Assembly: GCA_017540385.1 (NCBI GenBank)
Contig: JAFYBD010000269.1
Span: forward strand, 1 to 24,044
DNA from: Lentisphaeria bacterium
GTDB lineage: Bacteria; Verrucomicrobiota; Lentisphaeria; Victivallales; UBA1829
Length of the DNA: 24,044 bases
Reading direction: 5' to 3'
The position numbers and the translations under genes were made by a program. Positions 1-8,750 of this stretch are shown here, piece after piece. The notes below the pieces were generated by a model. That model was given only the letters and a program-made list of their open reading frames with translations, did no database searches and was not told the origin of the DNA. How positions within the stretch are numbered: the stretch's first letter is position 1; every line of letters starts with the position of its first letter.

Positions 1-3000
1 GACCGGTTCGGGGCGGGGCTTGCCGGAACGTGACGCGCCGCGGCCGCGGGATTCCTGATCGGCGGATTCGGCGAACGCCGCGACTCCCTCCAGGGGCGTC
101 CGGTGGCGTTCGAGCAGGTCGCGCAGTTTCGCGCAGAGGTCGGGCGTGACCGCGTCCTCGTAGAGGTCGATGCGGAGTCCGCCGGAATTGTAGATCATGG
201 CGTCGTCGAGCGGGATCAGGTCCTCAAGCTGGAGCGTGACCTCGGCGCCCTCTTCCTCGCCCTTCTTCGTAACCGCGCGGACAAAGACCTTGGCGCCCTC
301 GACGAGCATGGGGCCGACCTCGGCATAAAGCCGGTTGTAGCAGATGCACTCCATGGTGTCCGTGAGGTCCTCGAGCTGGAGGACGGCGAAAGGCTTGCTG
401 TCGCTCTTGGTGTATTTCTTCGCCACGGAGGTCACGAGGCCGCCGAACTTCACGCCGACGTCGCCGGGCATCTGCGAAATCTCCGCGAGCGTGGCCGTGG
501 AGAACGTGTCGATCGTCTTCCGCGAGGAGGACAGCGGATGGCCGGAGACGTAGAACCCGAGGAGCTCCTTCTCGTTCTCGAGCATCTCGCTCTCGGGGAA
601 CTCCGGCACGTCGGGCGGCGGCGTCTCCTCGAACCCCGCGTCGCCGGGGTCGTCGAGGAGGTCGAAGAGGCTGCCCTGGCCGGATTCGCGGTCGCGTTTG
701 ACCGTGGCGGCTGAGGACAGCGCGGAATCGATCATGGCCACGAGCTGGGCGCGTTTGAGCCCGGTGGAGTCGAGCGCGCCGCAGCGGACGAGCGCTTCGA
801 GACTCTTCGCATTGAGCCCGTCGGTGCGTTCGGCGAGGTCGGCGAGCGAAGTGAACGGGCCGTCCTGGCGCGCTTTGATGATGTCGGCGGAAACGCCCTG
901 CCCGAAGCCCTTGATGGCCCCGAGGCCGAACCGGATCGCGTCGCCGTCGACTGTGAAGTTCACGTCGCTGGTGTTCACGTCCGGCGGCAGGATGCGGATG
1001 CCGGAGGTGCGGCACTCGTTGATGAGGAACGTAAGTTTCTGGGCGTTGGAGAGTTCGCTGGTGAGCACGGCTGCCATGAACTCGGCGCGGTAGTTCGCCT
1101 TCAGGAAGGCGGTGCGGTAGGAGAGCAGCGCGTAGGCGGCGCTGTGCGACTTGTTGAACCCGTACTCGGCGAACTTCTTGATGTTCTCCCAGATGCGGTC
1201 GGCCTGCGCGGTCGGGATGTTGTTCGTCTTTGCGCAGCCCTCGATGAACTTGTCGTGCTGGGCCTCCATGTCCTTGATCTTCTTCTTGCCGATGGCGCGG
1301 CGGAGGATGTCCGCCTGGCCGAGCGTGAACCCGGCGAGCACCTGCACGACCTGCATGATCTGCTCCTGGTAGAGCATGATGCCGTACGTTTCCTTGAGGT
1401 ACTGCTCCATCAGCGGATGGTCGTATTCGAGCGGGACGGTGCCCTTCTTGCGGCCGACGAAGGTGTTGATGAACTGCATCGGACCGGGGCGGTAGAGCGC
1501 CACCAGAGCGATGATGTGCTTCAGATTCTCCACGCCGAACTTGCGGCAGAGATCCTGCATGCCGCCGGATTCGAGCTGGAAGACGGAGACGGTGTCGCCG
1601 CGGTTGATGAGCTCGTAGGTCTTCGCGTCGTCGAGCGGGATCGCGTCCATGTCGAGCGTGATCCCCCGCGTGCGCTTCACGTTGTCGACCGCGTCCTGGA
1701 TCACGGTCAGGGTGCGGAGCCCGAGGAAGTCCATCTTCAGCAGGCCGATGCTCTCGCAGAGCGGGGCGACGTACTGCGTGATGACTTCTTCGTGCGCGCC
1801 GCGTCCGAGCGGGACCAGGTCGGCGAGCGGCTGGTTGCAGATGATGACGCCGCAGGCGTGGATGCCCATCTGGCGGTTGAGCTGTTCGATGGGCGTGCAG
1901 TAGGCGAAGATGTCGCGGACCCAGGATTCCTTCTCCAGCAGCTGCTTGAGCTCGGGCGACTCCTTGACGGCTTTCGCGAGGGTCATTTTCGGATCGTCCG
2001 GGATGAGCTTCGTGATCATGTTGCCCTCGGCCGGGGTGCGCCCGAGGACGCGCGCGACGTCCTTCACGACGGCTTTCGCCTTCAGCGTGCCGTAGGTGCC
2101 GATCTGGGACACGCTGTCCTCGCCGTACTTCCGTATCACGTAGTCGATGACCTCCTGGCGGTGACGTTCGCAGAAGTCGGTGTCGAAGTCGGGCGGGGAA
2201 ACGCGGTCGGGGTTCAGGAAGCGTTCGAAGAGCAGGTCGTACTTCATCGGGTCGATGTTCGTGATGCCGCTCAGGTAGGCCACGATGGAGCCTGCGCCGG
2301 AACCGCGTCCCGGGCCGACCGGGATGCCGTGTTCCTTCGCCCAGTGGATGAAGTCCCACACGCAGAGGAAGTAGCTGGGGTATTTCGTGCGGGTGATGAC
2401 GGAGAGCTCGAAATCCATGCGCTCGAGGTTGCGCTTCGCCTCCTCCTTCTTGTCCTCCGGGGGATTGAAGGGGTCGTAGCCGTATTTCTTCTCGTACCCG
2501 CTGACGCTGTCCTCGCGCCCGGTGCCGTACAGGCAGATATGGCGCAGATACGCGGCGGATTTCTTCATGACGATGCGGCGTTCCACGAGGTTCGCCTGCT
2601 TGTCGGCGGACATCGGGGGGTCGTCCGGGTGTTTCTCGCGGTCCCTGGCCGCTTCGTCCGCGATCTCCCGCTCGGACTCATCACGCATGGCGTCCAGGTC
2701 GAGCGTAGCGACGAAATCCTGCGGGGGCGTGAACTCGGGATAATGGTTCTCGTAACCGATCGTGACGTCGCACTGTTCGGCGATCACGAGGGTGTTTTTG
2801 ATGGCGTCCGGGGCCTCTGTGCCGAAGACCTCCATCATCTCGTCGCCGGACTTGAAGTAGAACTCGTCGTACTCCATCTTCATCCGGCGGGGATCGTCCA
2901 GCGTGGTCCGGGTCTGGATGCAGAGCATGATCTCGTGGGAACGCGCATGCTCCTTCTTCAGGTAGTGCACGTCGTTGGTCGCGACGAGCCGGACGTCGTT

Positions 3001-3636
3001 CTCGCGGGCGAGCTGGATGAGGGCCTTGTTCACCGTCTTCTGGTCCTCGATGCCGTGATACATGAGTTCGAGGCAGAAATTCTCCCTGCCGCCGAAGAGG
3101 TCGAGGTAGTCGTACAGGACCTTGCGCCCGGCGTCCACGCCGCCGCGGAGAATGGCCACGTCGATTTCGCCCTGCAGGCACGCACTCATGCCGATGATGC
3201 CCTCGTGGTACTTCGCGAGGAGTTCGCGGTCGATGCGGGGCTTGTAGTAGAACCCGGTCATGTGGGCTTCGGAATTGAGCTTGCAGAGGTTGTGGTACCC
3301 CACGTCGTTCTTCGCCAGCAGGATCAGGTGGAATCCCTTGATGTTCGGCACACCAGCCTGCTTCTCCAGACGGCTCCCCGGCGCGATGTACGTCTCGCAG
3401 CCGATCACGGGTTTGATCCCGGCCTTCTTCATGGCGTTGTGAAATTCGTAGCAGCCGCCCATGACGCCGTGGTCCGTGATGGCGACGGCCTTCATGCCGT
3501 ATTCCTGCGCCATGGTGACCAGGTCGACCTTGCCCTCGGCGTCCTCCTTCTTCAGTTTCGCCCACGAAATGGCGCACGCGCCGTCCAGCAGGCTGTAGTC
3601 CGTATGCAAGTGCAGATGCACGAAATCCGTTGCCAT
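1..3636 (-). CDS. dnaE: DNA polymerase III alpha subunit, DnaE type (3' end beyond window)
   Basis: This is the replicative polymerase catalytic subunit. The reading frame is open for 1212 codons from the ATG at 3636 to the window edge, so the C-terminus is missing. The PHP domain begins at once with HLHLHTDYS (residues 7-15) and ITDHG (53-57). The polymerase palm follows with GPGRGSGAGS (441-450) and PDFDTDFCE (482-490), giving D483 and D485 as the first two catalytic aspartates. The third lies in KMDFLGLRTLT at D636. A helix-hairpin-helix region (RFGLGAIKGFGQG, about 900-915), GFYVSGHPL (1027-1035) and an OB-fold region (about 1055-1140) follow. The tail visible after residue 1190 is Ser/Arg/Gly/Pro-rich and low in complexity. 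The Shine-Dalgarno is weak, but the start is fixed by the PHP motif and by a strong promoter about 100 nt upstream. All landmark residues are intact, so it is a functional-looking DnaE rather than PolC. Confidence 0.98.
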   Translation of the reverse strand, partial: MATDFVHLHLHTDYSLLDGACAISWAKLKKEDAEGKVDLVTMAQEYGMKAVAITDHGVMGGCYEFHNAMKKAGIKPVIGCETYIAPGSRLEKQAGVPNIKGFHLILLAKNDVGYHNLCKLNSEAHMTGFYYKPRIDRELLAKYHEGIIGMSACLQGEIDVAILRGGVDAGRKVLYDYLDLFGGRENFCLELMYHGIEDQKTVNKALIQLARENDVRLVATNDVHYLKKEHARSHEIMLCIQTRTTLDDPRRMKMEYDEFYFKSGDEMMEVFGTEAPDAIKNTLVIAEQCDVTIGYENHYPEFTPPQDFVATLDLDAMRDESEREIADEAARDREKHPDDPPMSADKQANLVERRIVMKKSAAYLRHICLYGTGREDSVSGYEKKYGYDPFNPPEDKKEEAKRNLERMDFELSVITRTKYPSYFLCVWDFIHWAKEHGIPVGPGRGSGAGSIVAYLSGITNIDPMKYDLLFERFLNPDRVSPPDFDTDFCERHRQEVIDYVIRKYGEDSVSQIGTYGTLKAKAVVKDVARVLGRTPAEGNMITKLIPDDPKMTLAKAVKESPELKQLLEKESWVRDIFAYCTPIEQLNRQMGIHACGVIICNQPLADLVPLGRGAHEEVITQYVAPLCESIGLLKMDFLGLRTLTVIQDAVDNVKRTRGITLDMDAIPLDDAKTYELINRGDTVSVFQLESGGMQDLCRKFGVENLKHIIALVALYRPGPMQFINTFVGRKKGTVPLEYDHPLMEQYLKETYGIMLYQEQIMQVVQVLAGFTLGQADILRRAIGKKKIKDMEAQHDKFIEGCAKTNNIPTAQADRIWENIKKFAEYGFNKSHSAAYALLSYRTAFLKANYRAEFMAAVLTSELSNAQKLTFLINECRTSGIRILPPDVNTSDVNFTVDGDAIRFGLGAIKGFGQGVSADIIKARQDGPFTSLADLAERTDGLNAKSLEALVRCGALDSTGLKRAQLVAMIDSALSSAATVKRDRESGQGSLFDLLDDPGDAGFEETPPPDVPEFPESEMLENEKELLGFYVSGHPLSSSRKTIDTFSTATLAEISQMPGDVGVKFGGLVTSVAKKYTKSDSKPFAVLQLEDLTDTMECICYNRLYAEVGPMLVEGAKVFVRAVTKKGEEEGAEVTLQLEDLIPLDDAMIYNSGGLRIDLYEDAVTPDLCAKLRDLLERHRTPLEGVAAFAESADQESRGRGASRSGKPRPEPV

Positions 3637-3734
3637 GATCCCAGAGTCCCCTCGGTCGTTTGCGTTGATTGAAACACACTTCGGACGGCGCGGTCGCCCG
3701 CACGTATCCATAGTGTAAAAAGCGTCGATTGATA

Positions 3735-3763
3735 ATTATACAGCCAAAACGGGGATTTTTCAA
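3735..3763 (-). promoter_or_regulatory. Sigma70-like promoter of dnaE
   Basis: On the minus strand the -35 is TTGAAA (3758-3763), the spacer is 17 nt, and the -10 is a perfect TATAAT (3735-3740). The predicted start of transcription is near 3728, leaving about 92 nt of untranslated leader before the dnaE ATG. It lies downstream of the tRNA-Lys gene, so dnaE can be transcribed independently of it. Confidence 0.8.
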
Positions 3764-3861
3764 CCGCAAAACCCGAAAAAGACGGAAATATCAGGGGAAA
3801 CCGGGAAGCGGTGATGGCGCGGCGGGAACGGCCGCGGCCCGGAATCGGGGCACAAAAAAAG

Positions 3862-3934
3862 TGAGCTGGCAGGGACTCGAACCCTGGACCACCGCCTTAA
3901 AAGGGCGATGCTCTACCGACTGAGCTACCAGCCC
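3862..3934 (-). tRNA. trnK: tRNA-Lys (anticodon UUU)
   Basis: The cloverleaf reads on the minus strand. The acceptor stem GGGCTGG pairs with CCAGCTC (one G-T wobble). The D arm contains AGCTCAGTCGGTAGAGC. The anticodon stem TCGCC/GGCGG encloses loop CTTTTAA, giving anticodon TTT. The T arm is CAGGG-TTCGAGT-CCCTG and the discriminator base is A at 3862. Total length is 73 nt. The 3' CCA is not encoded: the discriminator is followed by CTTTTTTT, so a CCA-adding enzyme is needed and the T-run probably helps end transcription. It sits alone between the PPIase gene and dnaE. Confidence 0.97.
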
Positions 3935-3955
3935 ACGACAAACGTGAAATGCTTT

Positions 3956-3983
3956 AAAATACCACGATTTCGCAAAAATGCAA
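3956..3983 (-). promoter_or_regulatory. Putative promoter of tRNA-Lys
   Basis: Minus-strand -35 TTGCAT (3978-3983), a 16-nt spacer and -10 TATTTT (3956-3961) end about 21 nt before the tRNA 5' end. The spacing and position are right, but the -10 is only a moderate match. Confidence 0.5.
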
Positions 3984-3993
3984 GAGAAAAGCG

Positions 3994-4040
3994 GAAAAAA
4001 CCGGGAAAATTCCGGCTGAAACGGCCTCCGGCACAGCCGG
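3994..4040 (-). terminator. Probable terminator after the lipoprotein-PPIase operon
   Basis: On the minus strand a 7-bp stem CCGGCTG/CAGCCGG (4034-4040 with 4012-4018) is followed by AATTTTCCCGGTTTTTT. The loop is long (15 nt) and an alternative inner hairpin CCGGC-TGT-GCCGG is possible. It lies about 115 nt past the PPIase stop codon and before the tRNA promoter. Confidence 0.5.
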
Positions 4041-4155
4041 ATAAAACGTGCGTGACGAACGGAGACCGCCGACGATTATTTTTCGCGGAAAGAGGCAGAG
4101 TTCCCGGGCCAGGCGAGGATGCCCGCCCGAGCCCGGCAGCAAACCGAAACCGAGG

Positions 4156-5406
4156 TCAGTCCTTCGCGGCGGCCTTGGTCGCGGTCTTGGTCGCGGTCTT
4201 CGCGGGGGTGAACTCGTAGATCTTGATGCCGCCCTTGGCGCGTTCGGCCTTCAGCATGGCCTGAATCTGCTCCGAGACGGACTTGTCGATCAGGAAGTCG
4301 CGGATTTCGTTCTTGACCTTGTCGAACTCGACATAGCCCTTCGGGCTCTTTTCCAGCAGCTTGATGATGTGGTAGCCGAACTGCGTATGGACCGGCTTGG
4401 TGAACTCGCCGTTCTTCTCGAGCTTGTAGGCCGCGGCCGTGAAATCCGGGTCGAGCTGTCCCGCACCGTCGATCGTCTCGCCGTTCTTGTCGAACGCCGG
4501 CAGTTTGCCGTTGTCGCGCTTGCCGGAGGGGCAGTTGCTCTTCTCCTGCGCGAGTTTCTCGAAACGGTCGGGGTTCTTCACGAGTTCGGCGTAGATGTCG
4601 TCGATCTGCTCTTTCGCGAGCTTGTCGGCCTTGGTCTTGATCTCCTTCTCCTCCTTGGAGTCGGAGGCGGAGACGGGCTCGCACTGGATCAGGATGTGCG
4701 CCACGGTGATGTTCTCCGGGATCGCGAATTTCTGCTGGTTCTCGCGGTAGAACTTCTCGGCGTCGTCGACGGTGACGGCCTTCTCGGCCTTCGAAATGAA
4801 GTTCTTGTCTTCGTACGCCGCGATGGACGCGTTCGCCTGGATGTCGTCCTCCTTCGCGATCTCGTCGCGGTAGGACTCGAGCGAGAAGCCGCGTTCCTTC
4901 AGCTGGAGTTTCAGCTCCTCGACCTGATCGGCCGGGAGTTTCTTCATGGCGTCGTCGAAATGCGTCTTCACGAGTTCCTCGGAGGGGGCGAACCCGTCCG
5001 CCTTCGCCTTCTGGCGGAGGATTTCGGTGTCGACTTTCTGGTCCACGTACTGCTGCATCGTGGTGCGCAGATAGGACTCCGAGGTCAGGGCGAGCACCTG
5101 CTGGGAGATCTTCCGAGAAATCAGCATGTCGATGATCTCCTTCTTCGTGATCTTCGTGCCGTTCACGTCTGCCACCACGTCGGGCATGAAGGACAGCGCC
5201 TTCTCGACTTCCTCCTCGGTGGCGACCTGCCCCAGCAGAGCCTGACGCAGCGCGGCCTCGACGGAGGCATTCGAAGCGGCAGGCGCGCCGGCTCCCGCGC
5301 CGGACAGGGTCAGGGTCGGCAGGGTCGCGGCCGTATCGGGTATCTGCGCGGCCAGCGGAAGCGCCGCGGCGGCGGCTATCAGGACGAGAAATCGTTTGCA
5401 GTTCAT
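4156..5406 (-). CDS. Parvulin-type peptidyl-prolyl cis-trans isomerase (SurA/PpiC/PrsA family), secreted
   Basis: The predicted role is a periplasmic chaperone and proline isomerase assisting folding of exported or outer-membrane proteins. The 416-aa protein starts with a signal peptide (positive MNCKR, then an Ala/Leu core ending near residue 20 at PLAAQ). An alpha-helical chaperone-like region with many Lys/Glu covers about 50-225. One parvulin domain covers about 233-352. Its hallmarks are TVAHILIQ (234-241), NCPSGKRDNGKLPAF (291-305, the family's SxCPSGxxGGdLG-F motif with two substitutions) and PVHTQFGYHIIKL (338-350). Classical SurA has two parvulin domains and this protein has one, so I do not assign surA. 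The tail (about 401-416) is a Lys/Thr/Ala-rich repeat. It lies 16 nt downstream of the lipoprotein gene, very likely in the same transcript. Confidence 0.9.
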   Translation of the reverse strand: MNCKRFLVLIAAAAALPLAAQIPDTAATLPTLTLSGAGAGAPAASNASVEAALRQALLGQVATEEEVEKALSFMPDVVADVNGTKITKKEIIDMLISRKISQQVLALTSESYLRTTMQQYVDQKVDTEILRQKAKADGFAPSEELVKTHFDDAMKKLPADQVEELKLQLKERGFSLESYRDEIAKEDDIQANASIAAYEDKNFISKAEKAVTVDDAEKFYRENQQKFAIPENITVAHILIQCEPVSASDSKEEKEIKTKADKLAKEQIDDIYAELVKNPDRFEKLAQEKSNCPSGKRDNGKLPAFDKNGETIDGAGQLDPDFTAAAYKLEKNGEFTKPVHTQFGYHIIKLLEKSPKGYVEFDKVKNEIRDFLIDKSVSEQIQAMLKAERAKGGIKIYEFTPAKTATKTATKAAAKD

Positions 5407-5422
5407 CTCAGGGACCTTTCTG

Positions 5423-6178
5423 TTACAATGCGGTTGGTGATTGCTGAGCGTTGCGGTGTTCCAGCCAGGCGGCGAATTCGGCGATCTGGGCCGGATCGGC
5501 GTTCATTTCGATGAGCGCGGTGAGGGCGTCGGCCTCGGCGGAGCGTCCGGCTCTCCGGGCCTCCACGGCGTCCTGGAACATCGCGATGCAGGCGTCCTGC
5601 CGTTCCACGGCGGCCAGGGCGTCGGCTTCCTTGACTTTTGCGGCGGCATAGGATTTGAGCTTCGGGAAGAGCTTGGGATTCGCCTTCGCGAACTCGTCCA
5701 GGTCGTTGGCGGCCGTGCGGAGGTCTTCGGAGAACTCCGCGGCGAGCAGTTTCTCGTTCAGGGTCTGCGCCCGGAGCAGCAGATCGGCCTTGGCCTTGGC
5801 CTGGTTGATCGGCTCGCTCACGTCGCCGTAACGCTGGATATAAGCGTCGAAATCCGCCACGGCCCCGGCATAGTCGCCTGCATCGAGTTTCACACGGGCT
5901 TCGGCGATCACGTTGTTCGCGCGCACCAGGTGCTCGAAATCGGAGAGGAAGAGGTTCGTCTGGTCGAGATTCCGGTAGGTCTCGATGTCCTTCAGCGTCT
6001 CGGAATAATCGTCGCGGTCGAGCGAGCTGAACAGCCGGATGAGCACGCGGGAACGTTCCATCGGGACGTCGGGCGTGGGTTCCCCGGAGCAGGACGCAAG
6101 GCATGAAACGGCCGCCGCGGCCAGGACGGCCGGACAAATCGCGTTTCGGACGGTTTGAAGCATGGCGGAGAGTTTCAT
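5423..6178 (-). CDS. Predicted lipoprotein, helical-repeat type, function unknown
   Basis: The 251-aa protein has a type II signal peptide. MKLSAMLQTVRNAIC is followed by a hydrophobic Ala/Val/Leu stretch and the lipobox LASC, with Cys30 as the predicted lipidated residue. The next residue is Ser, which favours outer-membrane sorting under the E. coli rule. The mature part is almost entirely alpha-helical and rich in Ala, Asp, Glu and Leu, with TPR-like spacing (for example LDAGDYAGAVADFDAYIQRYG). I recognise no specific family. The ATG at 6178 is chosen because it has GGAAGGA seven nt upstream and gives a clean signal peptide. The longer frame to 6244 would run into the secY terminator. It is followed closely by the PPIase gene, suggesting a shared envelope-biogenesis role. 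Confidence 0.8.
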   Translation of the reverse strand: MKLSAMLQTVRNAICPAVLAAAAVSCLASCSGEPTPDVPMERSRVLIRLFSSLDRDDYSETLKDIETYRNLDQTNLFLSDFEHLVRANNVIAEARVKLDAGDYAGAVADFDAYIQRYGDVSEPINQAKAKADLLLRAQTLNEKLLAAEFSEDLRTAANDLDEFAKANPKLFPKLKSYAAAKVKEADALAAVERQDACIAMFQDAVEARRAGRSAEADALTALIEMNADPAQIAEFAAWLEHRNAQQSPTAL

Positions 6179-6231
6179 GATGGTCCTTCCAGGTTGTTTT
6201 TCAATAGACAGTCGCGAATCGGGAAAAGTTC

Positions 6232-6278
6232 CCGGAAAAAGCAAAGAACCCGTCTCCCGGGCGAAACCGGAAGACGGG
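6232..6278 (-). terminator. Rho-independent terminator after secY
   Basis: On the minus strand CCCGTCT (6272-6278) pairs with AGACGGG (6249-6255). Further CCGG/CCGG pairing lies inside the hairpin, and it is followed by TTCTTTGCTTTTT. It ends the ribosomal protein-secY operon before the lipoprotein gene. Confidence 0.8.
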
Positions 6279-6354
6279 AGAGGAATCGTGCCGGCATGAC
6301 GCCGGAACGGCCGCGGGGATGGACTTGCGCCCTGTCACGCCGCCGTTCATCGGG

Positions 6355-7719
6355 TCACCCCCTGCGGGAACGAAGCCGTCCGCGCTGGAGGAAGCCGTCG
6401 TAATTCTTCATCACCAGATGGGATTCCATCTGGGAGAGCGTGTCGATGGTCACGCCCACGATGATCAGCAGGCTGGTGCCGCCGAAGAACGACGCCACGG
6501 CATACGGAATCTTCAGCCACATCGTGAGGAGCATCGGGAAGACCGACAGGCCGCACAGGAAGATCGCGCCGGCGAACGTGATGAGCGTCATCAGTTCGTC
6601 GAGGTAATCGCACGTGGGCTTGCCGGGGCGAATGCCCGGGACGTAGGCGCCTTCCTTCTTCAGATTGTCCGCGATCTGAACCGGGTTGAACATGTTCGAG
6701 ACCCAGAAATAGGAGAACGCGAGGATCAGAAGGCCGTACATGAGCATGTACGAGTAGGAGCCGTGGTTGAAATACTGCTGGAGCGCCGCGATATGGGCGT
6801 TCGGGATCAACCTCAGGATCATCGGCGGGAACATCAGGATCGCGCCGGCGAAGATGATGGGCATGACGCCGGGGAAGTTGACCTTCAGCGGCATGTAGGT
6901 GCTGCCGCCGGCGACCTTGTTCCCGATGGTCTTGCGCGCCATCTGGATCGGCACTTTGCGGACGCCCTGGCACAGGATGATGGTCAGAGCGGTCACGACC
7001 GCGAAGATGATGATGAGAAGCAGCACGTGCGGGAGACGGAAACGGGCGTCGCCCGTGCCGCCGCTCTGGTACATGTCGTACAGCTGGGCGATGGCCTTCG
7101 GGAGACGGTCGATGATGCCGATCGTGATGATGATCGACACGCCGTTTCCGATGCCTTTGTCCGTGATCTTTTCGCCGAGCCACATCAGGATCATCGTGCC
7201 GCAGGTCAGGATGATGACGGAGAAGAACACGAACGCGGTGACGTTGCCGCTGACAAGCGGCTGTCCGGGCAGCGCGGCCGGGAGGCCGAGGCGTTCCGGA
7301 TGCGTCATGGCGATCGCGGTCATCGCGCCCTGAATGATGCAGATGACGATCGTGAGGTAGCGGGTGTACTGGTTGATCTTGTTCATCCCGGCCTCGCCTT
7401 CACGTTTGAGGCGTTCGAGCGAGGGCAGGACGGGGACCAGGAGCTGCATGATGATGGAGGCGGAAATGTAGGGCATGATGCCGAGCGCGCCGACGGCGAA
7501 CTGCTGGAGCGCGCCGCCGCTGAACAGGTCGATCATGCCGAGGAAGTTTCCGGCAGTCTCCTGGGAGAGCTTGTCGAAATAAACACTGAGGTTCTGAGTA
7601 TTGACTCCGGGGCACGGGATGTTGGCCGCGACCCGGCAGACAATGACGACCGCTGCGGAAAAAAGGATCCTGTTACGGAGTTCCTTGATTTTGAAAGCGT
7701 TGATAAATGCTTTAAACAT
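6355..7719 (-). CDS. secY: Protein translocase subunit SecY
   Basis: This is the channel-forming subunit of the SecYEG translocon in the inner membrane. The 454-aa length is normal for the family. The N-terminus KIKELRNRILFSAAVVIVCRVAANIPCPGV contains the first membrane helix. The plug-region pattern (LSVYFDKL, then NFLGMIDLFSGGALQQFAVGALGIMPYISASIIMQLL) follows, as does the ERLKREGEAGMNKINQYTRYLT loop. The conserved cytosolic loop GVRKVPIQMARKTIGNKVAGGSTYMPLKVN is also present. About ten hydrophobic segments are visible, ending in MESHLVMKNYDGFLQRGRLRSRRG. It is the last gene of the spc-type operon, 34 nt after rplO, with GAGG just upstream of the ATG. The adk, map, infA and rpsM genes that often follow secY are not here. 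Confidence 0.98.
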   Translation of the reverse strand: MFKAFINAFKIKELRNRILFSAAVVIVCRVAANIPCPGVNTQNLSVYFDKLSQETAGNFLGMIDLFSGGALQQFAVGALGIMPYISASIIMQLLVPVLPSLERLKREGEAGMNKINQYTRYLTIVICIIQGAMTAIAMTHPERLGLPAALPGQPLVSGNVTAFVFFSVIILTCGTMILMWLGEKITDKGIGNGVSIIITIGIIDRLPKAIAQLYDMYQSGGTGDARFRLPHVLLLIIIFAVVTALTIILCQGVRKVPIQMARKTIGNKVAGGSTYMPLKVNFPGVMPIIFAGAILMFPPMILRLIPNAHIAALQQYFNHGSYSYMLMYGLLILAFSYFWVSNMFNPVQIADNLKKEGAYVPGIRPGKPTCDYLDELMTLITFAGAIFLCGLSVFPMLLTMWLKIPYAVASFFGGTSLLIIVGVTIDTLSQMESHLVMKNYDGFLQRGRLRSRRG

Positions 7720-7753
7720 GTTGCCTCAATTTCCGGCGGAGATGCCGCAGGGG

Positions 7754-8203
7754 TTATTCGATGACTTCGACGGAACCGCCGGCGGCCTCGATCTTGGCCT
7801 TGGCGGATTCGGAGAACTTCTGCGCTTTGACCTTGAGGGCCTTGGTGACGTCGCCGGTGCCGAGAACCTTGAGCGGAGCTTTGTTCTTGGCGACGAGACC
7901 GGCCTTCAGCAGGACCTCTTCGGTGATTTCGGTGTCGGCGTCGAACACTTCGCTGAGCGTACCGACGTTGACGACGTTGCAGATCTCCTTCACGCCGTGC
8001 ATTTTGAAGCCGCGCTTCGGAATACGGCGGAAGCTCGGGGTCTGACCGCCTTCAAAGTGGTGACGGATGGCGGCGCCGCTGCGCGAACGCTGTCCCTTTT
8101 CACCGCGGCCTGCGGTTCCGCCCCAGCCGGAGCCGTCGCCACGGGCGACTCTGTGCTTGGTCTTGCGGGAACCGGGGGTCGTTTCGAGACTATGCAGATT
8201 CAT
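7754..8203 (-). CDS. rplO: 50S ribosomal protein L15 (uL15)
   Basis: This 149-aa large-subunit protein matches bacterial L15. The N-terminus MNLHSLETTPGSRKTKHRVARGDGSG leads into the long glycine/basic extension (GWGGTAGRGEKGQRSRSG) that penetrates the ribosome, followed by the globular domain with GGQTPSFRRIPKRGF. An upstream in-frame TTG at 8245 was rejected because the ATG at 8203 has AAGGAG (8213-8218) nine nt upstream and gives the canonical N-terminus. The gap to rpsE is 19 nt, which leaves no room for rpmD (L30). Confidence 0.97.
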   Translation of the reverse strand: MNLHSLETTPGSRKTKHRVARGDGSGWGGTAGRGEKGQRSRSGAAIRHHFEGGQTPSFRRIPKRGFKMHGVKEICNVVNVGTLSEVFDADTEITEEVLLKAGLVAKNKAPLKVLGTGDVTKALKVKAQKFSESAKAKIEAAGGSVEVIE

Positions 8204-8222
8204 GATGATGAACTCCTTCTCT

Positions 8223-8738
8223 TCAAATCTTGCCGAGTTTCTCAAGGATCTGTTCCTTGGTCTTCAGCAGCTCGATGGCGCGGAACGTCGCCTTGACGAC
8301 GTTGGCCGGGTTGCTGGAGCCGAGGGACTTGGCGAGGACGTCAACGACGCCGCCGAGACCGAGGACGGGGCGCATGGCGCCGCCGGCGATCAGACCGGTA
8401 CCGGGGGATGCGGGACGCATCAGGACCTTGGAGCCGCGATACTTGGCAGTGACGGTATGGGGGATGGTGTGGCCTGCGAGCGGCAGGGCGACCATGTTCT
8501 TGCGGGCAGCTTCGCCGCCCTTGCGGATGGCGTCGGAGACTTCGTTGGCCTTGCCGTAACCGAAGCCGACTTTGCCTTTGTGGTCGCCGACGACGACGAG
8601 CGCGCCGAAGGAGAAGTTGCGGCCGCCCTTGACGACCTTGGAGCAGCGGTTGATGCTGATCACGACTTCTTCGGTGTCGGACTGCTCGCGGTCGGCGTCT
8701 TTGGCCGGGCTGTCTTTTCTGGATTTGTCAAAACTCAT
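8223..8738 (-). CDS. rpsE: 30S ribosomal protein S5 (uS5)
   Basis: This 171-aa small-subunit protein is involved in decoding accuracy. The dsRBD-like S5 N-terminal domain is clear (RCSKVVKGGRNFSFGALVVVGDHKGKVGFGYGKANEVSDAIRKG). The C-terminal domain follows, with TGLIAGGAMRPVLGLGGVVDVLAKSLGSSNPANVVKATFRAI. A short acidic/basic N-terminal extension (about 25 residues) precedes the core. The ATG has AAGGGG about eight nt upstream. It lies 12 nt downstream of rplR. Confidence 0.98.
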   Translation of the reverse strand: MSFDKSRKDSPAKDADREQSDTEEVVISINRCSKVVKGGRNFSFGALVVVGDHKGKVGFGYGKANEVSDAIRKGGEAARKNMVALPLAGHTIPHTVTAKYRGSKVLMRPASPGTGLIAGGAMRPVLGLGGVVDVLAKSLGSSNPANVVKATFRAIELLKTKEQILEKLGKI

Positions 8739-8750
8739 AGTTGATACCCC

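Noticed and set aside
224..2359. 711-codon minus-strand frame within dnaE
   Set aside because: It is the out-of-frame shadow of dnaE, with an Arg/Pro/His-rich composition typical of such frames.
1144..3672. 842-codon plus-strand open frame opposite dnaE
   Set aside because: It mirrors the GC-rich dnaE coding strand codon for codon. The product is an Asp/Val/His/Leu-rich shadow with no domain, while the minus strand has every DnaE motif.
6179..6231. Promoter for the lipoprotein gene
   Set aside because: A promoter is expected after the secY terminator, but only a poor -10 (TCTATT) without a convincing -35 is visible, so it is not called.
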